A DNA stretch of 64,000 nt from Morganella psychrotolerans (GCF_001676155.1 NZ_LZEW01000001.1:496001-560000), one strand, 5' to 3'. Positions 17,577-27,799 are shown, counted from the stretch's first letter. The notes: a model not told the origin generated them from the letters alone. Numbers and translations are program-made.

Positions 17577-20500
17577 TCAGCCAATGGTCATCAGGCTGGC
17601 ATTTCCGCCTGCGGCTGCGGTATTCACACTGACAGCCCGTTCATGCATTAACAACATCAGCGGAATATGTGTTTCTCCGTGGCTTAAACCGGCAACCGGG
17701 ATAATTGCCCCCGGGCGCGATGCAATTTCCCGGTTCACTGCCAGCAGCTTGTCACTGTCTCCGTGGAAAATAACCCCGTTAAATTCAACAGATTCAGCTG
17801 CCCAATCCGCTGCCAGTGTTACCTGAGAGCGGACAGCATCCGGCAACCGGTTATACAGTGCGCGGGTGTGATCCGTGTCCGCAAAGAGCTGGCGGCAGCC
17901 GGTGGCAAGTGTCGCACCCAGTTGCAGCAATGCATCATGTTCTGTGTCATTTAACCCGAGAATGGTACCGCGCGGCAGCAGATGATAACTGTTGCGCTCG
18001 CCGGTCGGTCCCGGTAACAGGCGGCAGGTTCCGGCTTGTGAGAGTGTGCCATAGCGGGTGATTGCGGGCAGAACATCATCGCTGTGTTGTGATTGCAGCC
18101 AGGCACAGAATGCATTGAACGGCACCTGTAACTGTGTGTGCAGAGTGACATCCGGCGCGGTACTGTTATCAATTTCTGCCAGGGCATTCATCACGGAATC
18201 ATCGGGTTGTTCCGCAAGCAGGCGGTGGAGATAGAGCGGTCCGCCGGCTTTCGGCCCGGTGCCGGAAAGTCCCTCGCCGCCGAATGGCTGAACGCCGACC
18301 ACTGCGCCGACAATGTTGCGGTTCACATAAATATTCCCGGCATCAATCTGCTGTATCAGTTGTGTGATAGTTTCATCTATTCGCGTATGAATTCCGAATG
18401 TCAGCCCGTAACCACCGGCATTAATTTTCGCCGTCAGGTCAGCCAGACTGTCACGCGGATAGCGCACCACATGCAGCACCGGACCAAAAATTTCCTGCGT
18501 CAGTTCGGTTACATCATCCAGCTCAATCAGTGTCGGAGGAATAAAGGTGCCGTTCAGTAATTGCGGCAAACCGGCATCCATGGCGAATGCTGCCTGATAC
18601 ACCGGTTTACCTCTGCTGCGCATCAGCTGAATATGCTGACGGATACTGTTATGTGCCTCTTCATCAATCACCGGACCGATATCGGTTGCGAGTATTTCCG
18701 GGTTTCCTGCCCGGCATTCTGCCATCGCACCTTTGAGCATGGTGATGGTGCGATCAGCCACATCTTCCTGAATGCAGAGCAGGCGCAGCGCCGAACAGCG
18801 CTGTCCGGCACTGTCAAACGCTGAACTTATCACATCAGTGACAACCTGTTCGGTCAGCGCGGAGGAATCCACAATCATGGCATTCAGCCCGCCGGTTTCT
18901 GCGATCAGCGGGATAACCTGACCTTCTGTGCAGAGCCGTGCCGCCAGGTTGCGCTGCAAAATTTTTGCAACCGCGGTCGATCCGGTAAACATTACGCCGC
19001 GAACACGCGGGTCACATACCAACTGGTTGCCGGTGGTTTCACCCTCTCCCGGCAGCAGTTGCAGAACATCACGCGGCACACCGGCCTGATGCAGCAATCC
19101 GACGGCAACAGAGGCTATCAGTGGTGTCTGCTCTGCCGGTTTTGCCAGTACCGGGTTTCCGGCGGCAAGGGCGGCGGCTATCTGCCCGGTAAAAATGGCC
19201 AGCGGGAAGTTCCACGGACTGATACAGACCACAGGTCCCAGCGGGCGGTGGGTATCATTGGCAAAATGTGTCCGCACTTGTGCGGCATAATAATTGAGGA
19301 AATCAACTGCTTCGCGGACTTCGGCGATGGCATTGGCGTAGGTTTTCCCGGCTTCGCGCACCAGAATGCCCAGCAGTGGCTGAAGTTCTGCTTCCATAAG
19401 CTGTGCCGCTTTGCACAGAATTGCTGCGCGATCTTCCGCCGGAGTCGCAAACCAAATACCGGCGGCTTGTTCAGCCGTGGCAAGCGCGCTGTCGACCTCA
19501 TCTTCTGCGCAAGGGCGTACATGCCCGACAATATCATTATGATCGGCGGGATTTCTGACCGGCAGCCGGTCAACCGGGGATGCAGATACAAAATCACTGC
19601 CGGTAAGCGGCTCACAATAAAGTGTGTCACCGGCGCGGCTGAGCAGGGCGCAGGAGAGTGACGCCAGGCGGTGCTCGTTACTCAGATCAAGACCGGCGGC
19701 ATTGACCCGTGAATTGCCGAATAACTGACGCGGCAGCGGAATTTTAGGGTGAGGCAGACCAACCGCGCCCTCTTTTTCCGCTACAGACAGAACCTCCCTC
19801 ACCGGGTCTTCCACCAGGGTTTCCAGCGGAATATTGCCGTCAGCTATCCGGTTAACAAACGAGGTATTCGCGCCATTTTCCAGCAGGCGGCGCACCAGAT
19901 ACGCCAGCAGTGTTTCATGAGTTCCGACCGGTGCATACACGCGGCACGGTCGGTTCAGTTTGCCATCAGCGATTTTCCCGACCACCTGCTCATACAGTGG
20001 CTCACCCATACCGTGAAGGCACTGAAATTCATATTGTCCCGGATAGTAATTATTACCCGCCAGATGATAAATGGCAGACAATGTATGTGCATTATGTGTG
20101 GCAAACTGCGGATAAATCAGATTCGGTACAGACAGCAGCTTGCGTGCGCAGGCGAGATACGAGATATCCGTATAAACCTTGCGGGTATAAACCGGGTATC
20201 CCTCTAATCCGTCCACCTGGGCGCGTTTGATTTCGCTGTCCCAGTATGCCCCTTTTACCAGACGGATCATCAGGCGGCGCTGGCTGCGTGAAGCGAGATC
20301 AATAAGATAATCCACGACTGCCGGGCAGCGTTTCTGATACGCCTGGATAACAAAACCGATCCCGTTCCAGCCCGCCAGTTGCGGGTCAAAGCAGAGTTTT
20401 TCCAGCAAATCGAGGGAGATCTCCAGCCGGTCAGCTTCTTCGGCATCAATATTAATCCCGATATCATACTGGCGCGCCATCAGCACCAGGCTCAGCAGGC

Positions 20501-21548
20501 GCGGGTACAATTCATCCATCACCCGGTCATACTGTGCGCGGCTGTAACGCGGATGCAGGGCGGAGAGTTTAATCGAAATTCCCGGTCCCTCATAAATTCC
20601 GCGCCCGCCCGATGCTTTGCCGATAGCATTGATAGCCTGCTGATAAGAAAGAAGATAGGCCTGCGCATCTGCTTCTGTTAGTGCGGCTTCACCCAGCATG
20701 TCATAAGAGTAGCGGAACCCGCGGGCTTCATTTTTGCGGGCATTAGCCAGCGCTTGTGCGATCGTTTCGCCGGTGACAAACTGCTCGCCCATCAGGCGCA
20801 TTGCCATATCCACGCCCTTGCGCACCAGCGGTTCACCGCTTTTGCTCAGGATCCGGTTAAGGGAGCGGGACAGCCCGGCTTCATTGTGTGTCGCCACCAG
20901 TTTGCCGGTAAACAGCAATCCCCAGGTGGCAGCATTTACAAACATGGATTTGCTCTGCCCGAGGTGTGAATTCCAGTCTCCGGTACTGATTTTATCGCGG
21001 ATAAGCGCATCACGCGTGGCTTTATCAGGAATACGCAGCAGAGCTTCCGCCAGGCACATCAGCGCGATCCCCTCCTGAGAGGAGAGTGAAAATTCCTGTA
21101 ATAATCCCTGCACCAGACCGGCGCGCCCGCTGCTGTTTTTCTGGTTGCGCAGTTTTTCAGCCAGCCCGTAAGCCAGTTTATAAGCTGCCTGCGCCTGTTC
21201 CGGGGACAACTGTGCCGGAGGGAGCAGCATAGACACGGCTTCCGGCTCCGGTGTCCGGTAGGCGGAGGTGATGGCTGCCCGTTTTACCGACTGCGGCAGA
21301 ATATCCCCGGCAAATTCAAGAAATGGCTGATAAGCAACCGGGTGTGCTGTCAGTTCTGCTTCATCCCCGGATGCATTAACTCCGGGTTCAGGTAGTTTAC
21401 TTTCCGGCTGAGCACTGAGCTGCGCGAGATACTCAAAAATGGCTTGTTTGATAAGCCAGTGCGGGGTCCGGTCAATCTTTTGTGCCGCCAGTTTAATCTG
21501 CCCGCGGGTTTCATCATCCAGCCTTACACCCATTGTGGTACTCGCCAT
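17577..21548 (-). CDS. putA: PutA, proline dehydrogenase / P5C dehydrogenase / repressor
   Basis: PutA oxidises proline to glutamate in two steps and represses the put genes when proline is low. It is 1323 residues. The N-terminus is a ribbon-helix-helix (TTMGVRLDDETRGQIKLAAQ). The FAD barrel spans about residues 260-610 (GINIDAEEADRLE, IRLVKGAYWDSEIKRAQ). The aldehyde dehydrogenase half follows (SPWNFPLAIFTGQIAAAL, FTGSTAVAKIL, ETGGLNAMIVDSSAL, and GQRCSALR with the catalytic Cys). GAGGAG sits five bases before the ATG at 21548. It is divergent from putP. Confidence 0.97.
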   Translation of the reverse strand: MASTTMGVRLDDETRGQIKLAAQKIDRTPHWLIKQAIFEYLAQLSAQPESKLPEPGVNASGDEAELTAHPVAYQPFLEFAGDILPQSVKRAAITSAYRTPEPEAVSMLLPPAQLSPEQAQAAYKLAYGLAEKLRNQKNSSGRAGLVQGLLQEFSLSSQEGIALMCLAEALLRIPDKATRDALIRDKISTGDWNSHLGQSKSMFVNAATWGLLFTGKLVATHNEAGLSRSLNRILSKSGEPLVRKGVDMAMRLMGEQFVTGETIAQALANARKNEARGFRYSYDMLGEAALTEADAQAYLLSYQQAINAIGKASGGRGIYEGPGISIKLSALHPRYSRAQYDRVMDELYPRLLSLVLMARQYDIGINIDAEEADRLEISLDLLEKLCFDPQLAGWNGIGFVIQAYQKRCPAVVDYLIDLASRSQRRLMIRLVKGAYWDSEIKRAQVDGLEGYPVYTRKVYTDISYLACARKLLSVPNLIYPQFATHNAHTLSAIYHLAGNNYYPGQYEFQCLHGMGEPLYEQVVGKIADGKLNRPCRVYAPVGTHETLLAYLVRRLLENGANTSFVNRIADGNIPLETLVEDPVREVLSVAEKEGAVGLPHPKIPLPRQLFGNSRVNAAGLDLSNEHRLASLSCALLSRAGDTLYCEPLTGSDFVSASPVDRLPVRNPADHNDIVGHVRPCAEDEVDSALATAEQAAGIWFATPAEDRAAILCKAAQLMEAELQPLLGILVREAGKTYANAIAEVREAVDFLNYYAAQVRTHFANDTHRPLGPVVCISPWNFPLAIFTGQIAAALAAGNPVLAKPAEQTPLIASVAVGLLHQAGVPRDVLQLLPGEGETTGNQLVCDPRVRGVMFTGSTAVAKILQRNLAARLCTEGQVIPLIAETGGLNAMIVDSSALTEQVVTDVISSAFDSAGQRCSALRLLCIQEDVADRTITMLKGAMAECRAGNPEILATDIGPVIDEEAHNSIRQHIQLMRSRGKPVYQAAFAMDAGLPQLLNGTFIPPTLIELDDVTELTQEIFGPVLHVVRYPRDSLADLTAKINAGGYGLTFGIHTRIDETITQLIQQIDAGNIYVNRNIVGAVVGVQPFGGEGLSGTGPKAGGPLYLHRLLAEQPDDSVMNALAEIDNSTAPDVTLHTQLQVPFNAFCAWLQSQHSDDVLPAITRYGTLSQAGTCRLLPGPTGERNSYHLLPRGTILGLNDTEHDALLQLGATLATGCRQLFADTDHTRALYNRLPDAVRSQVTLAADWAAESVEFNGVIFHGDSDKLLAVNREIASRPGAIIPVAGLSHGETHIPLMLLMHERAVSVNTAAAGGNASLMTIG

Positions 21549-22108
21549 GTTCACTCCTCATAAGCAGCGTTGTATCTAAGTTACGTATCAATATCCGGCA
21601 AGTTGCAACTTTGTGCAACGTTGTTAAATAAAAGAATACCTAAAGTGTGAATAATATCGCTGTTTAATACCATTAATATGAAGTGATTAATAAATAACCC
21701 GTACTGGTTAAAATAAAATCATTATATAACAATGGTGTATTGGTTATTTAAAGGCGTATAATGATTAAATCAAGTGATTAATATCATCGTAAACGGATGA
21801 TCACTCTCGTGATGAAAGTCACGAATTTTCACTTCAGTATCGTTAATTAATTGTTATTTTATTGTTGTTGTCGTTACTATTAAACGGAACACAACACATT
21901 ACCGGCAGATAAAAAAATAATGATTAACGGGGCATTATCTGTGCCGGCAGGAGAGAGCAGCCACTATGTGCAACACAGTAATACCAGTACAACATAGTGA
22001 TACTCTGCTTCTCCTGCGGGTGTGATGCCATCATGCAGCGGGCAGGAGAGCCTGTACACGCAATGCTGATGTAATGACGGATTATAAATTCAGTACAGGA
22101 ACTCAACT
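21549..22108. promoter_or_regulatory. putA-putP control region with PutA operators
   Basis: A 560-base spacer. GTTGCAAC at 21602-21609 contains the PutA operator core GTTGCA on both strands, and TGCAAC at 21614-21619 is a further core site. They lie 55-70 bases upstream of putA. The rest is AT-rich, with no further core site noted. Autorepression by PutA is established for enterobacteria; binding here is inferred. Confidence 0.75.
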
Positions 22109-23602
22109 ATGAATATGACACTGACAACACCGTTGCTGGTGACATTTATTGTCTACATCTTCGGTATGCTGTTTATCGGCTATATGGCTTACCGCTCCAC
22201 CACCACATTTGATGACTATATTCTCGGCGGTCGCCGGATGGGCAGTTTTGTTACCGCATTATCGGCAGGCGCGTCAGATATGAGTGGCTGGCTGCTGATG
22301 GGCTTGCCGGGCGTGGTTTTTTTCTCCGGTATTTCAGAATCCTGGATTGCTATAGGTCTGTGTCTGGGCGCGTGGCTGAACTGGCGGATTGTCGCCGGAC
22401 GCCTGCGGTTACAGACAGAGGTAAACAATGCGCTGACACTGCCGGATTATTTCACTCAGCGTTTTGAGGACAAAAGCCGCATCCTGCGTATTGTGTCCGC
22501 TGCCGTGATCTTAATCTTTTTCACGATTTACTGCGCGTCCGGCATTGTGGCGGGTGGTCTGCTGTTTGAAAGCACCTTTGGCATCAGCTATGAAAAAGCC
22601 ATGTGGATCGGGGCGGGTGCGACAATCGCATACACGTTCCTCGGTGGTTTTCTTGCCGTAAGCTGGACGGACACGGTTCAGGCAACACTGATGATTTTTG
22701 CCCTGATCCTGACCCCCGTTATGGTGGTTGTTTCTGTCGGCGGGTTTGACACCGCGCTGGCGATTATTGAAGCAAAAAGCCCGGCGTATGTGGATATGTT
22801 CCGCGGGCTGGATGTTATCGCGATAATTTCTCTGCTCGGCTGGGGGCTGGGATATTTCGGGCAGCCACATATTCTGGCGCGTTTTATGGCGGCGGATTCA
22901 CACCATACCATCCGCAGCGCACGCCGTATCAGTATGACCTGGATGGTGCTCTGTCTGCTCGGAACAGTCTGTGTGGGGTTCTTCGGGATCGCCTTTTTCG
23001 AGCAAAATCCGTCGCTTGCCGGTGCGGTAACTGAAAACCGTGAGCGCATCTTTATGAGCCTGACAGCTATCCTGTTTAATCCGTGGATAGCCGGTATTCT
23101 GTTGTCCGCTATTCTTGCGGCGGTAATGAGTACGCTGAGCTGTCAGTTACTGGTCAGTGCCAGTGCGCTGACAGAAGATATCTATAAGCCGTTCTTCCGT
23201 AAAAATGCTTCACAAAAAGAGATGGTGATGGTCGGGCGCATTATGGTGCTGGTGATCGCGGTGATTGCCATCTATATCGCCAGCGACAAAGACAATAAAG
23301 TGCTCGGGTTAGTGAGTAACGCATGGGCCGGGTTCGGTGCCGCATTCGGACCGGTTGTGCTGTTCTCGGTTATCTGGCAGCGCATGACCCGCAACGGTGC
23401 ACTGGCGGGCATGTTTACCGGTGCCGTTACCGTTCTTCTCTGGATGGAATATAAATGGTTTGATTTATATGAAATTATTCCGGGCTTTATCCTGGCGGTG
23501 ATTGCAATAGTGGTTGTCAGTCTGGCAGGAAAAGCACCGGGTAAAACAGCGCAGGAGCGGTTTGCTCAGGCGGAGAAGCGGTATCTTGGTCATGCAGAAT
23601 AA
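22109..23602 (+). CDS. putP: PutP, sodium/proline symporter
   Basis: A 497-residue SSS-family carrier with 13 predicted membrane helices. Family landmarks: GGRRMGSFVTALSAGASDMS (helix 2), GGFLAVSWTDTVQ, GYFGQPHILARFMA, and STLSCQLLVSASALTEDIY with the Na-site Ser/Thr of helix 9. It imports proline for PutA. The start gives the expected short periplasmic N-terminus. No terminator precedes the repeat that follows. Confidence 0.97.
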   Translation: MNMTLTTPLLVTFIVYIFGMLFIGYMAYRSTTTFDDYILGGRRMGSFVTALSAGASDMSGWLLMGLPGVVFFSGISESWIAIGLCLGAWLNWRIVAGRLRLQTEVNNALTLPDYFTQRFEDKSRILRIVSAAVILIFFTIYCASGIVAGGLLFESTFGISYEKAMWIGAGATIAYTFLGGFLAVSWTDTVQATLMIFALILTPVMVVVSVGGFDTALAIIEAKSPAYVDMFRGLDVIAIISLLGWGLGYFGQPHILARFMAADSHHTIRSARRISMTWMVLCLLGTVCVGFFGIAFFEQNPSLAGAVTENRERIFMSLTAILFNPWIAGILLSAILAAVMSTLSCQLLVSASALTEDIYKPFFRKNASQKEMVMVGRIMVLVIAVIAIYIASDKDNKVLGLVSNAWAGFGAAFGPVVLFSVIWQRMTRNGALAGMFTGAVTVLLWMEYKWFDLYEIIPGFILAVIAIVVVSLAGKAPGKTAQERFAQAEKRYLGHAE

Positions 23603-23603
23603 G

Positions 23604-23729
23604 CGTACCCTTATTCATTCAAACTGCAGGTTCGTTGGCGGTACTCAGCTAGCCGGGTCACATACTAATGTATGCTCCCCAACTATCTTCCCTTGCCGCC
23701 TTCCTGCATCCCGAATGACGTTGGGTATA
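23604..23729. repeat. palindromic intergenic repeat, copy B
   Basis: The ends GTACCCTTATTCATTC and GAATGACGTTGGGTATA match copy A, as does the inner CATAC-TAAT-GTATG. It lies between the convergent putP and cycA genes. The arms next to the centre have drifted. Confidence 0.85.
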
Positions 23730-23792
23730 AACATTCTGTAGTATAAACATTCTGTAGTATAAAGATTTCGTAGTATAAATATTTCGTAGTAT
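23729..23792. repeat. four tandem 16-base repeats
   Basis: AAACATTCTGTAGTAT occurs twice exactly, then AAAGATTTCGTAGTAT and AAATATTTCGTAGTAT. They abut repeat copy B on one side and the cycA terminator on the other. No coding role is seen. Confidence 0.9.
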
Positions 23793-23834
23793 AAAAAATC
23801 CCGGCACAGTACAGACTGCGCCGGGATTTTTTTT
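23793..23834 (-). terminator. cycA terminator
   Basis: On the minus strand AATCCCGGC and GCCGGGATT pair around a 14-base loop and are followed by T residues. It sits just after the proposed cycA stop and so supports ending the gene there. Confidence 0.85.
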
Positions 23835-23842
23835 ATCGTATT

Positions 23843-25241
23843 TTACAGACTGCGATGTTTTTTTTACCTGCCGGTAGCCGACTGCCAGCAGCACAAACCA
23901 TAACGGCGTGACGATCAGTGCCTGACGGGTATCCGGCTCCAGGGTTAACAGCACAATCACAAAAGCAAAAAACGCCAGGCAGACCCAGGGGATCCAGCGA
24001 CCGAACGGCATTTTATATGCAGAGGCAAGGTGCAATTCCGGACGGCGACGGCGATAAGCCAGATAACTACACAGGATCATGCTCCAGATAAACATAAACA
24101 GGATAGCCGATACGGTTGTTACCAGGGTGAACACATGCATCACATCCGGGATAAAATAGAGCAGCACAACCCCGACAGAAAGGCAGATGCAGGTAAAAAT
24201 CAACCCGGTCGCCGGAACAGCCTGTTTCGATAACTGACGAAACTGCTTTGGTGCGCTGCCCTGTTTTGATAATCCGAATAACATCCGGCTGGTGGAGAAT
24301 ACGCCACTGTTGGCAGATGATGCGGCGGCGGTTAATACCACAAAGTTCACCAGGCTTGCTGCCGCAGGTATTCCTATCATAATAAACAATTCAACAAACG
24401 GACTTTTATCCGCCGGAATAGAGCGCCACGGCGTTACTGACATAATAATGATCAGCGCCAGCACATAGAATGCAATGATGCGAAACGGGATAGCATTAAT
24501 GGCACGGGGCAGGGCTTTGGTCGGGTCACGGGTTTCAGCTGCCGCCGTACCGACCAGTTCAATACCGACAAACGCGAATATGGCTATCTGGAACCCGGCA
24601 AAGAAGCCGATAATCCCTTTCGGGAACATACCTCCGTCAGACCAGATATTTGACAGCGCCGCCTGATGTCCTTCAGGTGACACAAAGTGCGTGCCGATAA
24701 GAAATGCGCCGATAATAATAAGTGCAACAATGGCGACAATTTTTATCATTGAAAACCAAAATTCCATCTCACCAAATAATTTCACGGTCGCAAGATTCAG
24801 GGATAACAGCAGCAGAATGCAGAGCAGGGAACTGACCCAGCGCGGAAAATCCGGCGCCCAGTGCATAATATAGCCGGTGATCGCCACCACATCGGCAATG
24901 CCGGTAATTACCCAGCAGAACCAGTAAGTCCATCCCACAAAAAAACCGGCCCAGGGACCTATCAGATCACCGGCAAAATCACTGAACGATTTATAATTAA
25001 GGTTTGAGAGAAGAATTTCGCCCATTGCCCGCATTACAAAGAACAGAACAAATCCGATAATCATATATACAAATAAAACCGAGGGACCTGCCAGCGAAAT
25101 GGTTTTTCCGGATCCCATAAACAGTCCGGTGCCGATAGCCCCGCTGATAGAAATAAGCTGAATATGGCGGTTGGTCAGACTGCGTTTAAGTTCGCCCCGG
25201 GGCGCGGTTGCCGCGGGTGTGACAGGTGTATTTTCGTCCAT
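23843..25241 (-). CDS. cycA: CycA, D-serine/D-alanine/glycine permease (C-terminal frameshift)
   Basis: An amino acid-polyamine-cation family proton symporter with 12 membrane helices. It follows E. coli CycA closely (LTNRHIQLISISGAIGTGLF, MRAMGEILLSNLNYKSFSDF, FAFVGIELVGTAAAETRDP, SSANSGVFSTSRMLFGL, LEPDTRQALIVTPLWF). As written the frame does not stop here but runs 185 bases on, through the terminator, the tandem repeat and repeat copy B. With seven instead of eight T at 23858-23865 the protein ends VKKHRSL at 23843, giving 465 residues against 470 in E. coli. I take the longer end as artefact. Confidence 0.9.
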
Positions 25242-25614
25242 AAAGATATCCGGTATATTAAAAAAGTAACTATTATTTTTTTTAATCCAAAAACAGGATT
25301 TTCACTAAATAGTGTGACACATTTCTCAGAGCGAGTAACGCAGAATTTTCCGGAGAATTCAGTGAGTTGATGATTTTTATTATGAACAGCATCTATTATC
25401 GCATTAGTTTTTTTTATAGGTGAATAAATAACGAAATTCCGGATTTAAGGCAGCAGGATTTATAATTTATTTAATAACATTAATGGGAAGGGCAAAATTA
25501 ACAGGTGTGAGTCAGAATAGTATATTTAGGGTATTTTCCGGCTATACTCAGTCTGTTGCCGATATGTTTTTTACAGCATTTAAATCTCGGCGGATGAAAC
25601 TAAGGAGCCAGACT
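25242..25614. other. cycA-yccJ divergent spacer
   Basis: A 373-base AT-rich region between the divergent genes. I see no gene, repeat or recognisable operator. It presumably holds both promoters. Confidence 0.4.
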
Positions 25615-25830
25615 ATGAAAGACCCACATGATATTGCGGCGTGGGCAAAAGTTCGCGAAACCTCTGTTGAAATTGCACAGGCTATCTTTGAACTGGCCGG
25701 TAATGACGAAATTTTAGCAGAACAAATCTGGGAAGAGGGCTCTGATGAGGTGCTGCCACTGGCATTCTCCAAAACAGATGCGGACAGATTATACTGGGGT
25801 GAGGAAACCATTGAGAGAAAAAATGTATAA
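25615..25830 (+). CDS. yccJ: YccJ family protein
   Basis: A 71-residue acidic protein that matches E. coli Ycc[31 protein letters not shown], and [10 protein letters not shown] at the C-terminus. Function is unknown. In E. coli it is cotranscribed with wrbA and appears under stress; here wrbA is not next to it. AAGGAG lies seven bases before the ATG at 25615, so earlier in-frame starts are not used. Confidence 0.85.
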   Translation: MKDPHDIAAWAKVRETSVEIAQAIFELAGNDEILAEQIWEEGSDEVLPLAFSKTDADRLYWGEETIERKNV

Positions 25831-25836
25831 TTTTTG

Positions 25837-25873
25837 AACCATTATCTGCCGTTTATTGCGGTGGATAGTGGTT
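25837..25873 (+). terminator. hairpin after yccJ
   Basis: AACCATTATC and GATAGTGGTT form an almost complete inverted repeat (one G-T pair) around CCG/CGG. No T run follows. It may be a weak terminator or a 3' stabilising stem. Confidence 0.45.
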
Positions 25874-25973
25874 ATACCCAGGTCATAAAAATATTATTTT
25901 TGTTTTCTGTGATCTCTCATAAATAATCAAAAGATTTTTACGCTAAGATATCGCCCTTAAAGGAGCGATGTCT

Positions 25974-27014
25974 ATGATAAGTTTATCTCATCTATCCGGT
26001 CTATTCTTAGGGGTATTACTGGGTTTTGTTATGCAGCGCGGCCGTTTTTGTCTGGCCGGTGGTCTGCGTGATCTCTATCTTTTCCGTGACAGCAGAATGC
26101 TTATTGCTATTCTGATTGTTATCTCCGTTCAGAGTATTGGTCTTTTCACCTTTTCATATTTTGGTATCGCGCAACTTCCCGGCGGGGCTTTCCCATGGCT
26201 GGCAACACTTGTCGGCGGGTTACTGTTCGGAATGGGAATGGCATTTGCCGGCTCCTGCTCAACCGGTGCATATTATCGCGCGGCAGAAGGGCTTGCCGGT
26301 AGCATTATTGCCGTTGGCGGGTTTATTGTTGCCAGTTGGCTTATCCGCCGGCCTGTGGCGAAATCTTTTTTCTCTCCGGTGACCACGCCAACACTGGATT
26401 CCGCAACTATTACTCAAACATTTAATATCCCGCCTTATATCGCGATATTTATTTTAGTGCTGCTGACCCTTGTTCTGGTAACCAGGTATCTGAATAAATT
26501 TAAATCCGTAAAAATACCGAAAATGAAAGCCCGGAAAACCGGCATTGTACATATTTTATTTGAGGCGCGCTGGCACCCGTTTATATCGGCACTGATTATC
26601 GGCATTATTGCACTGCTCGCCTGGCCTTCAAGTCTGGCGGACGGACGTGTGGGTGGATTAGGCATAAGCGGGCCGAGTGCGCAGCTATTTTCATTAATCA
26701 CATCCGGTGACCTGAAATTCTTTAACTGGGCGGGATATCTTCTTATTGGTATTTTTGCAGGTGCTTTTATTGCCGCAAAAGGCAGCCGGGAATTCCGTAT
26801 GCGAAGTCCGGGGGTACCAGTCATGATAAAAAGCCTGGCGGGCGGATTATTAATGGGCGTCGGCAGCGGATTAGCCGGTGGCTGTATGCTGGGAAATACC
26901 CTGGTCAATACCGCCTGGTTCTCCTGGCAGGGCTGGGCTTTTATTCCGTGCATTATCCTGGGTAGCTGGATTATCAGTTATTTTACGATTATCCGTCCTC
27001 AGAAAATAAAGTAA
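25974..27014 (+). CDS. tsuA: TsuA-like thiosulfate importer (YeeE/YedE family)
   Basis: An inner-membrane protein of 346 residues with nine or more helices and two DUF395 repeats. Conserved Cys are in GRFCLAGGLRD, AGSCSTGAYYRA and AGGCMLGNT, matching the Cys relay that passes thiosulfate through the pore in studied YeeE. AAGGAG is eight bases before the ATG at 25974; the ATG two codons earlier is too close to it. The next gene encodes a TusA-like protein, as in the tsuAB pair. Confidence 0.85.
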   Translation: MISLSHLSGLFLGVLLGFVMQRGRFCLAGGLRDLYLFRDSRMLIAILIVISVQSIGLFTFSYFGIAQLPGGAFPWLATLVGGLLFGMGMAFAGSCSTGAYYRAAEGLAGSIIAVGGFIVASWLIRRPVAKSFFSPVTTPTLDSATITQTFNIPPYIAIFILVLLTLVLVTRYLNKFKSVKIPKMKARKTGIVHILFEARWHPFISALIIGIIALLAWPSSLADGRVGGLGISGPSAQLFSLITSGDLKFFNWAGYLLIGIFAGAFIAAKGSREFRMRSPGVPVMIKSLAGGLLMGVGSGLAGGCMLGNTLVNTAWFSWQGWAFIPCIILGSWIISYFTIIRPQKIK

Positions 27015-27030
27015 TTAATAAGGTGAAACT

Positions 27031-27258
27031 ATGAATACGCTGGAATTAGATACCCGCGGGCATTTGTGTCCGTTCCCGTTAATTGAAGCTAAAAAAGCCA
27101 TTGAAACATTATCAACCGGTGATTTACTGGTTATTAAATATGATTGTGCGCAGGCAACTGAAAATATTCCGCGCTGGGCGGCTGAAGCGGGGCATGATGT
27201 TACTGATTTTGAACAAATCGGTGATGCACAATGGAAAATGGCAATTAAAAAAGGCTGA
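27031..27258 (+). CDS. tsuB: TsuB-like sulfurtransferase (TusA family)
   Basis: A 75-residue TusA fold. The active-site motif is CPFPLIEAKKAIE, with the sulfur-carrying Cys near residue 13, and the C-terminal half keeps the ENIPRWAAEAGHDV pattern. It starts 17 bases after tsuA. YeeD/TsuB is needed for thiosulfate uptake by TsuA in E. coli and likely accepts sulfur on the inner face. Confidence 0.88.
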   Translation: MNTLELDTRGHLCPFPLIEAKKAIETLSTGDLLVIKYDCAQATENIPRWAAEAGHDVTDFEQIGDAQWKMAIKKG

Positions 27259-27333
27259 AAAAGCCCGGAAAAAATGGCGGCATAATAAATATAAAGATAT
27301 GCCGTTAATATTGTGTATTTACAGGGATATTCA

Positions 27334-27789
27334 ATGAAATCAACACTCACGCCTCTTTCCGGTGCGCGGTTTCTCGCACTGCGTTTATTACCCGGAGATG
27401 ATGTTCTGCCGGTACTGCACCGGTATGTACAACAGCATCATCTGCAATCCGCTTTTATTGCCGGGTGTGTCGGCAGCCTGACCGATGTCGCACTGCGCTT
27501 TGCCGGGCAGGAAAAAACCGATTATCTGACCGGGAAATTCGAAATTGTCTCACTGATCGGCACGCTGGATGCACAGGGTGAGCACCTGCATCTGTGTGTA
27601 TCCGATGAAAACGGGCACACTCGTGGCGGGCATATGATGCCGGGCTGTACGGTACGCACCACACTTGAGTTAATTATCGGCGAACTGGAGCAGGTGGTTT
27701 TCACGCGTGAAATGTGCGCGTACTCAGGGTATGAAGAGCTGGTGGTAACACCAAAAACAAAAACATCATCAACTAACTGTGATCAATAA
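27334..27789 (+). CDS. PPC (DUF296) domain protein
   Basis: A 151-residue protein consisting of one PPC domain, as in plant AT-hook proteins but with no AT-hook. Landmarks are FIAGCVGSLTDVALRF, EIVSLIGTL, HLHLCVSDENGHTRGGHMM and GCTVRTTLELIIGE. The His residues (HLHL, GGH) often bind a metal in bacterial homologues. It lies eleven bases before an ECF transporter S-component, so it is probably the first gene of that operon. Role unknown; a binding or sensing role is a guess. Confidence 0.8.
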   Translation: MKSTLTPLSGARFLALRLLPGDDVLPVLHRYVQQHHLQSAFIAGCVGSLTDVALRFAGQEKTDYLTGKFEIVSLIGTLDAQGEHLHLCVSDENGHTRGGHMMPGCTVRTTLELIIGELEQVVFTREMCAYSGYEELVVTPKTKTSSTNCDQ

Positions 27790-27799
27790 AGGTGCCTGT

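Noticed and set aside
19059..19661. 200-codon frame opposite putA
   Set aside because: Antisense to the conserved aldehyde dehydrogenase domain, with no recognisable motif; chance frame.
23729..23792. CRISPR array
   Set aside because: The 16-base units are tandem with no spacers and there are no cas genes.
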